A DNA stretch of 12,500 nt, taken from the NCBI RefSeq assembly GCF_000188695.1, contig NW_004754923.1, positions 338,853 through 351,352 on the forward strand. The letters are read 5' to 3'. The notes beneath the pieces are model-generated. The model was not told where the DNA came from, searched no databases, and worked only from the letters and a program-made list of their open reading frames with translations. Below are positions 1-6,612 of this stretch, in pieces. Position 1 is the first letter of the stretch; each line of letters opens with the position of its first letter. The translations under genes were made by a program, and so were the position numbers. This stretch comes from Salpingoeca rosetta. Lineage: Eukaryota > Opisthokonta > Choanoflagellata > Craspedida > Salpingoecidae.

Positions 1-1819
1 TGCCTGTTGCGCCAAACGTCAGCCGGTCCGGCTGCATGCACGCGTTGTAGAATGCACGCACACGCTCTGGTGCGTGGTCAGGGAAAGGAGCGGTGGTGCA
101 TGGTGATGGTGGTGGTGATGAGCACATGTGACAGGAGGGGCTGAGGGCAGTTTGGGAAATTGGGGGTCAGTACGTTTGGGAAGCGTAGAAGCCCCCAGAA
201 CAGCGCTCCATCCCGCATAACAATACTCACACGCACACGCACACACGCAAGCACGCACACGCACACTCACACCACACGCAAGCAAGCACGCACATGCACG
301 CTCACGTTACACGCACTCCACGCAAGCACGCACACGCACACACGCAAGCGCGCACACGCACGCTCACGTTACACGCACTCCACGCAAGCACGCACACGCA
401 CACTGCACACGCTTCCTCTCCTGCTTGCTGTGCAGACCTGGCGTGACGCCGACCACCTCGTCCTTGGTGCACACGGAGCGGTTCCCGATGGTCCTCGACG
501 CAAACGCAGCCTGGAACGCGCAGCAGGTGTGGCGCGCGTGTGATGGAAATGTGAGTGTGACGTGACTGTGCGAGCGGGGTGAAGCAGCGAGTATGTCCTT
601 TCTCGTGAATCTCCCCCAAACGCACACACATGTACCCTGCTCCTCCTTGTTGCTGAAGTTGTCGACCACCACCACTGCCACCACCAGCACGACTGCCAAC
701 TGTCACGAGCGGAGACCTGGAAGAGGAGGTCGTTGAGGAGCGGGCGCGGGTTGTTCTGCAGCATCTCCAGCGCATAGTCGAGCATGTGGAACTGCTCGGC
801 AACCTGCACAGATACGATAGATGATAGGGGTGGCCGCGGTCGCGGTCGTGATGATGGTCAAGACGTGGGAGGAGAAACATGTGCCCATGGTGCACAAAAC
901 AATGCACACTGGCATTCGCGCACAACACGAGCAGAATACACACACACACACACACAAATACGCACACACTCACACACACACACATACGCACACACTCACA
1001 CACACAAATACGCACACACTCACACACAAATACACACAGGTGATATCCACACCTCGTCGTCGGAGAAGCGCGGGGTGCGCATGGCGTTTGCAAGGACGTC
1101 GACGACAGCTGGCAGCTGATCCGGGATAAAGTTGATGGAGTGCAAGAGGGAATCCCTGCACACATGAGGCCGAGCAAAGATGTCGGTGAGTACTTGCCAT
1201 GAGCAAATGCTGCTTTGTCGGAGACACCGACCGACCCACACACGTGCACGTGTTCTCACAACACCAAAACGCAAACACACATACAGGTTCATAAACAGCA
1301 TACGCACTTGTTCATTTGAGAGAGGACGTCGCCGCCAAACGCGTGAATGGCCTCAAGCACCTCGGAGTGTGTCTGCGACTCATTTGACTAAACTCGCGCA
1401 CGCAGTCAGTCACAAGAAGCAAAGGGTGAACAAGCATCACACAGTTGCACACACGTGCAAGCACAAACACATCCAACCGCACACGCACGCGCACACGAAC
1501 ACGCGCGGACGCACACGCACGCGCGCCCAAGCGCACGGACCTTGAATGCAAGGTGTTCCACAAAGTAGCTGCATCCCTTGTAGTCGTCCTTCTCGAACCT
1601 GGGTCCTAGCTCTGTCAGTGCCGCCAGAGACGCCCAGCCCCTGCCTTGCGGCTGGGAAATGACCTTGATGCCATTGGGCAGGACGGAGGTGAAGATCTCC
1701 GGCTCATATGCTTGCGTAGCCAGTCGCCTGCGTGTGTCAGCGTGCCTGCGAGCTGCAACCGCGCTTCTGCGCGCCACTGCCCTCGCAGCAACGGCAACCA
1801 CACTCGCACCCGTGCTCAT
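1..1819 (-). CDS. Mitochondrial processing peptidase alpha-type subunit (M16 family), 5' six exons, partial
   Basis: Predicted exons are 1819-1541, 1372-1308, 1155-1053, 803-717, 510-438 and 66-<1. Intron phases are 0, 2, 0, 0 and 1, all GT-AG. The joined 224 visible residues begin with an Arg/Ala-rich, acid-poor presequence (about residues 1-36), as expected for matrix import. An M16 N-terminal lobe follows: LPNGIKVISQ, a YFVEHLAFK helix, a GGDVLSQMNKDS strand, RFSDDEVAEQ, and AFYNACMQPDRLTF in the last exon. The order and wording fit the alpha subunit of MPP, which binds presequences while the beta subunit cuts. The zinc motif HxxEH reads YFVEH here, so the first His is missing, in line with a non-catalytic subunit. 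The Met at 1819 is preferred over 1843 because it starts a clean presequence. The glycine-rich loop lies beyond the left edge. Alternative: a cytochrome bc1 core subunit. Confidence 0.87.
296..403. repeat. 62-bp imperfect tandem duplication inside an MPP-alpha intron
   Basis: A roughly 46-nt block containing ctcacgttacacgcactcca recurs with a 62-nt period (301 and 363). The surrounding intron (67-437) is almost entirely CA/CG-rich on the plus strand, so it is TG-rich on the coding strand. Confidence 0.85.
938..1037. repeat. CA-rich microsatellite in MPP-alpha intron 3
   Basis: Imperfect (CA)n broken by aaatacg and actca units fills the donor-proximal part of the intron at 804-1052. On the coding (minus) strand it is a TG tract starting shortly after the GTGTGG donor. 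Confidence 0.85.
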
Positions 1820-2458
1820 GACAAATGGTTCTGTATGTGTCAAATGGGTATGCTCGTTGTCGTCCGTTTGTGTAAGTGCACGATTGCAAGCGTTCCTCTT
1901 CTCCTCCTGTCTTCTTCCTCTCCTTCCTTCTACCCTTGTCCTTCTTTCTTCCTTTCACGAAATCACAACCGCCCAAAGCCTTCGATCGCCGCCACTCTTG
2001 CCTGTTGTGTGCACCCACCCACTGCAGCAGCTCACTCTCGCTCGTGGTGTGTGTTGTTGGTGTGTGTGTGTGTGTGTGTACTTGCAGCTTCTTTCCCTTT
2101 GCTTGTTCCCGGAGAATTGACGTTTATCATTCACAAATCGTCACAACTTGGGCAGCAGCAAAGAAGCTACACAACTGCTGCGGCTGGCGCTCTTCCTTCG
2201 TCTTGTTGCTTGTTCTCGTGTGCGGTCATTTCGCCTCTTGTTTCGCCTCCACTCCACTCGCGCCTGTTGTGCCCCTTGTTCTCACTTCTTCCGACGCAGT
2301 CATCGTTGCCCTTGTCTGTCGTGCGCCGGTTTGGTTTGTTGTTTTGTTGTCTTTCTTCGCCACCCACTTTGCATCTTTCCTTCCCACCAACCAGCCAAAG
2401 CAAGCATTTCCAATTGGGAGTTGATGACTCCACCCAAAGTGGTGACTCCGTGTTTGTG
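1820..2458. promoter_or_regulatory. Divergent promoter/leader region between MPP-alpha and PLAT-PP2C
   Basis: This is the gap between the minus-strand MPP-alpha start (1819) and the probable first exon of the plus-strand gene. It is pyrimidine-rich on the plus strand (ttcttcctctccttcct and similar) with a short (GT)9 at about 2061-2078 followed by cttgcag, which could be a leader acceptor. No TATA box or other core element can be named with confidence. Open frames here lack protein-like composition. Confidence 0.45.
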
Positions 2459-2513
2459 GTGAGTTTGCGGTGGCGTGGCTGTTGACACACTTGTGCGCCT
2501 CTGTGAGTTAACG

Positions 2514-2570
<57 letters not shown>

Positions 2571-2770
2571 CTCTGTGAGTTAACGTGTTTGTGTGTGTGT
2601 GTGTGTGTGTTGTGTATATCTTTCTTCTTGTTGTCAACATTTTGTCTCCACCATCCCCACCATCTCTGCCATCCCCCTCACAAATACACACACACACACA
2701 CACAAATACACACATGCACCACACAAGCTCACATTTTGCATCCCTCTCCCCCTCCCTCTCCTGACTGCAG
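2459..2770 (+). other. Probable 5'UTR intron of the PLAT-PP2C gene
   Basis: A good donor (tgtttgtg|gtgagt) and a good acceptor (ctctcctgactgcag) bracket 312 nt. The intron holds two TG tracts near the donor, a CA tract (about 2690-2715) and then a C/T-rich stretch before the acceptor. The ATG at 2424 upstream would be joined to TG|A, a stop. If spliced, that upstream frame is therefore an 11-codon uORF and not the protein start, which argues for a leader intron. Confidence 0.6.
2492..2595. repeat. 72-bp tandem duplication with TG tracts
   Basis: A 32-nt block (tgtgcgcctctgtgagttaa and onward, ending in TG) occurs at 2492-2523 and 2564-2595. The copies are separated by a (TG)n tract (2518-2567), and a second TG tract follows the second copy (2590-2615). 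This looks like slippage or unequal exchange anchored in the TG runs. Confidence 0.85.
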
Positions 2771-3177
2771 ACGCCCACGACGGCTGCACCGCACTTGAGA
2801 GCTCTTGTGCAAGCCACGCCACCGTGTTGAGGTTTTGGGCCGGTGTGCGGCGCTTTTGCGCTGCAACATCAAGTGCTACAACAAGCGCAACGTCGTCAGC
2901 AGCAACAACAACAGCAACAGCAAATGCGGCTGCTGCTGCCCGGATTTCGCCCACACGCTCCATTCAAAATGCAGCCACGATCCCACCGCCATCAATAGCG
3001 ATTGGCTACAGCACGTGTGCGTGTCGCGTCCGCACCCATGCTCGTAGGTTCTCAACGCTTGGCCTTCACAGCAGCACAGCGTCGAGTCGCAACGTGGCAA
3101 GGCAAGCCGCAGGCACATGGCTGGCCACACATCTGCTGCCACGCCATCGGCGCCTGCGCAGCGCCCCACTGCAGACG
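2771..3177 (+). other. Leader of the PLAT-PP2C gene with an open but ATG-less frame
   Basis: These 407 nt are in frame with the PLAT domain and free of stops, but have no in-frame ATG before 3178. The translation is Ala/Ser/Thr-rich and contains an Arg-rich stretch (RTHARRFSTLGL) resembling a mitochondrial presequence. Other-frame ATGs occur at 2924, 2970, 3038 and 3117. A further leader intron ending at the actgcag just before 3175 would remove them. I treat the stretch as 5'UTR or intron, with an N-terminal extension as the alternative. Confidence 0.4.
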
Positions 3178-4743
3178 ATGCGGCTCCTGGCCACCTACCG
3201 CGTGTACCTGAAGACGGCAGACGAGCGCGGTGCAGGCATCGACTCCAACGCGCTGTTTGTGCTGCGGGGTGCACAGCACGTGGAAGAGGTGATGCTGCGA
3301 CCGGCTGCCGGCAGGTTTGAGCGCGGTGAGGTGGACGTCTTCGATCTGACCTTTGAAAGGTCTGTTGGCGCCATCAAGTCCATCACAGTTGCGCCCAACA
3401 CGCCGCCAAAGTACAACGGATGGCTGCTGGAGAGCGTGCGCGTGGAGCAGATTGACGGCGATGACGTGATACACACGGTCGAGTTTGTCTGCAACCAGTG
3501 GCTCGGATCCACGTTTGATGGGCTGTCGAGTCCAAAAGGCGTAACGCTCCGCGCCTCAAGCAGTGACCCGCGCCTCAGGACGGGCCTCCACCTCCACTCC
3601 AGCACAAACATGCAATCACCATCTCCAGGAGCAGCTGGAGCAGTGGTCTCGTCATCATCATCGTCTTCATCGTCTTCATCGTCGTCATCACCATCATCGT
3701 CATCGTCGTCGTCATCATCATCATTGTCGTTGGCGCCGTCGCCCGGGTCAACTGGTATGACCAGCCTGACAGGCACCAGCAACGATCACAGCACAACGTC
3801 GCTTGCAGCCACGCCAACCGCCACCATGAACAGCAGCAACAGCAGCTGCACAGCCGTGCAATCACCCAACACTAGTGCCAGCGTGGACACAAACGCCTTG
3901 AGCACCGCCACCGCCACCAACAGCAACAACAGCACCGCCAGCACCAGCACCAGCAGCGACACGGACATGGTCGTCGGTGCGACGTGCAAGTACGAGCCAC
4001 CACGCATCCCCGTCACAATCAAGCACTCCGCAGCAGCCATCCCGCACAAGGACAAGGTGCGGCAGGGCAAGAAGGCCGCGTGCACGCGCTGGGACGGCAT
4101 CGCAGGCGAGGACGCGTATGCGGTGCGAGAGGAGGGCGGGTTTACGCTCATTGCTGTTGCAGATGGCGTGCACGCATGGGCGGAGCGCGGGATTGACAGC
4201 GGGGCCATGGCAAAGGCAATTGTGCGCGCGTGCTCGCACTTCTTCATGGAGGAGGTGGCCGAGTACAACCGAGATGTGGTGGAGGACTCGCACGCGTCTG
4301 CCGCCCCACACACTGCCGATGCAAACGCCGATGCCGCCGCCGCCACCACCGCGCTCAACAGCAGCAACAGCAGCAGCAGTCATGGCCACGAGCATGAGGA
4401 GGAGGAAGAGGAGCAACACGCGTGCGCGGGCTCAGCATACGCGACCACCACCACGACGACGACAACATCGCCGCTGCCGCTGCCGGACAACGGAGAGCGG
4501 CGGGCGCCGGATCCTGAGACGATTCTCGGCAAGGCGTGGACAGCTGTGCGTGCAGGCAACATCCAAGGCAGCAGCACCATCACGCTGATGGTGATTGACC
4601 ACAGCAGCGGTCGCCTCAAGGCAGCCACGCTTGGCGACAGCACCTTTGTTGTTGTCCGCCCTCCCTCTTCATCAACAACGACCACAGCGAACGATGCACC
4701 GTCATCGCCATCATCATCACTGTCATCCTCTTCCTCCAGCAGC

Positions 4744-4806
<63 letters not shown>

Positions 4807-5244
4807 AGCAATGGGGCATCCTTCCCCACGGCGTCGCTGTATGGGAGCAGCGTGATGACACACAGCCCGCTCATTGCCTTCAAGGGCAAGATTGTCGAGC
4901 ACTTCTTTGGCAAGCCGTACCAGCTCGGGCACCACGCTGCCTCCGACGCACCGGCGGACGCTGTTGTGCAAGAAACGACACTCCGCGCGGGCGACGTGGT
5001 GGTGGTTGGTACAGATGGCCTCTTTGACAACCTGCACGACTCTGAGATTGCGGAGACGGTGCTGTCTCAGGGCCCCAAGTCCATGTGGCTGAGCGCACGT
5101 GCGCTGGTTGCTGAGGCGTTTAACGCCGCAATGGACAAACTGCGGCAGTCGCCGTGGTCGGAGGTGGCCAACGAGGAGCTGGGCATGTTCTACTCCGGCG
5201 GCAAGCCAGACGACATCACCGTCGTCACCGCAGCCATCAAGTGA
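3178..5244 (+). CDS. PLAT domain-PTC7-type PP2C protein phosphatase fusion
   Basis: The predicted protein is 688 residues from the ATG at 3178 (A at -3), with no intron needed. Residues about 4-110 form a PLAT/LH2 domain: YRVYLKTADERGAG, FERGEVDVFDL, the W82 in GWLLESVRVEQ, and the closing FVCNQWL. A Ser/Thr-rich linker follows. Residues about 285-688 are a PP2C domain of the PTC7 subfamily: GEDAYAV (E311, D312), ADGVHAW (D329), GSST (464), LGDS (D487), TDGLFDN (D613) and GKPDDITVV (D678, D679). All metal-binding acids are present, so Mn/Mg-dependent Ser/Thr phosphatase activity is predicted. Two low-complexity inserts (about 370-440 and 500-550, including 21 Asn) sit in the catalytic domain. 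PLAT domains usually bind lipid or protein, so it may target the enzyme to a membrane. DGVHAW replaces the common DGVGGW. The start is uncertain because the frame stays open upstream without an ATG. Confidence 0.9.
3649..3723 (+). repeat. Poly-serine TCA/TCG repeat in coding sequence
   Basis: Twenty-five codons, mostly TCA, TCG and TCT (one Pro), encode residues 158-182 in the linker between PLAT and PP2C. Mixed synonymous codons suggest an old or selected tract and not recent pure slippage. Confidence 0.9.
4744..4806 (+). repeat. Poly-asparagine (AAC)20 in the PP2C domain
   Basis: Twenty perfect AAC codons plus one AAT encode Asn 523-543, inside a surface-loop insert of the phosphatase domain. 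The near-pure repeat is likely length-polymorphic. In-frame change by multiples of three keeps the gene open. Confidence 0.95.
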
Positions 5245-5266
5245 TGCCTTTGCTGTTGCTGTGCTC

Positions 5267-5267
<1 letters not shown>

Positions 5268-5361
<94 letters not shown>
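5268..5361. repeat. (TG)47 tract just after the PLAT-PP2C stop codon
   Basis: A 94-nt uninterrupted TG run starts 23 nt after the TGA at 5242-5244 and passes into degenerate TG/GTCTGT repeats to about 5432. It is presumably in the 3'UTR or immediate downstream flank. Long alternating purine-pyrimidine runs can adopt Z-DNA. Confidence 0.95.
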
Positions 5362-5365
<4 letters not shown>

Positions 5366-5686
5366 GGTGTGTGTGCGTGGGTGTGTCTGTGTCTGTGTGT
5401 CTGTGTCTGTGTGTCTGTGTCTGCGTGTTGTGTGCGTGCACTTGTTACTTCGTGCGTACACTTGTAACTTGTGCGCATGTATGCGACTGTGTTTCTGTTT
5501 CTCTGTTCCTCTCTGCGTATCTGCTTGCCCTTTTGGCGTGTGTGGTTCCATTTTTTCCCGCCTGCTTGAATGCTTGCAAGCTGTTAGCTCTCCATGCCCT
5601 CTCTTCACGGACTCCTGTGGTTTTCTTCTTCGCTCTCTATTTGACATGACCGTGTTATTCCCTCTATCTTCCTACAATACGCACCT

Positions 5687-5724
5687 TGTGTGTGTGTGTG
5701 TGTGTGTGCGTGCGTGTGTGTGTG

Positions 5725-5790
<66 letters not shown>
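5687..5790. repeat. Second TG microsatellite in the convergent gap
   Basis: About 100 nt of TG broken by a few CG units (gcgtgcg, gtgcgtg), 326 nt downstream of the first tract. Confidence 0.93.
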
Positions 5791-5793
<3 letters not shown>

Positions 5794-6407
5794 TCTTTTG
5801 TGCACGCTCTCTTGTGCACACCTTTCTGTGCACGCATGTCTGTTGCGTTTGCCCGTTCGTGTTTTGTTGGCTGCATCGGCTCCCATTGGCTGGGATGAAG
5901 CCGTAATGCATGTGTTCTGCTGAACGTACACCTTCTTGACTCTTGAGTGCTCGAAGCGATCAGGGTTTGAAATCGTATATGGCAAAGGGGTTACGGGGCG
6001 GGTCTGTTTGTTAGGCGTGGTGGTCAGCAAGCAAGCTAGTGAAGGACAAGTCTGGGCAGAAGAGAGATCCAGGGAGATGCCGTTGCCCGAGACGCAATAA
6101 GGAGAAGGCTAACAATGGGCTGTTGCAATGAACAGGACAGGTTGGTTGCACAAGACCGAAGCAGCAAACTTGAATGAAGCGAGCATTGAGCTAACGGCAC
6201 TTGACGTTGATCCGAGAATCAAGGAAGGGGAAGGCTGTGATATGCTCGCAGTGGTAGCAACCTTTGCAAGCTTGGATCAAAAACACAGAAGCACACATTT
6301 GACAAAGCAAAGCTTGTCCTTAACCATTCGTAAGAGCAGGATTAAACATCGCACGTCATCGCACGATACACACACACACACTAAATTGAGGGTACATGCA
6401 TGACGCC

Positions 6408-6580
6408 TTAGCACATGCATTCTTGCAGCAAGGTAGAGGCGAGATTGCGAACAACGGGGGCAGGGGCATTGTCATGATGATGGCCTGGTGGCTGCACGTA
6501 CACGCGCAGCCCCTCGGCAACGTGTTGGAGAATGGCGGCGGCCGTGGCTGCATCGGAATCATCATCTTGTTCAGTCTTCG

Positions 6581-6612
<32 letters not shown>

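Larger units (their letters stand above)
5245..6407. other. Convergent intergenic region
   Basis: This is the gap between the 3' ends of PLAT-PP2C (plus) and TIR-ARM (minus). It holds two TG tracts (5268-5361 and 5687-5790), a T/C-rich stretch between them, and about 600 nt of non-repetitive, less GC-rich sequence (5800-6400). No frame here resembles a protein, and I found no clear AATAAA signal for either gene or a tRNA-like fold. Confidence 0.6.

Noticed and set aside
296..403. Possible CRISPR-like repeat-spacer pattern
   Set aside because: There are only two copies with low-complexity CA/CG content and no distinct spacers, inside a eukaryotic intron.
302..1249. 315-codon minus-strand frame over MPP-alpha introns
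   Set aside because: It mixes short exon-strand pieces with intron repeats in shifting frames. The six-exon model explains the homologous segments.
1646..2485. Long plus-strand frames in the divergent region, Ser/Leu/Phe-rich
   Set aside because: They arise from pyrimidine-rich promoter and leader DNA and overlap MPP-alpha exon 1 in antisense.
5237..5911. Thr-His and Val-Cys open frames over the TG tracts on both strands
   Set aside because: Dinucleotide repeats lack stop codons in every frame, so these are microsatellite artefacts.
5930..6000. Possible tRNA B-box-like ggtttgaaatc
   Set aside because: The match to GGTTCRANNCC is poor, and no A box or acceptor-stem pairing was found around it.
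6128..6403. 91-codon plus-strand frame in the convergent gap
   Set aside because: No recognisable domain, ends in a Thr-His repeat and overlaps the probable 3' region of TIR-ARM. A small gene cannot be excluded but is unsupported.
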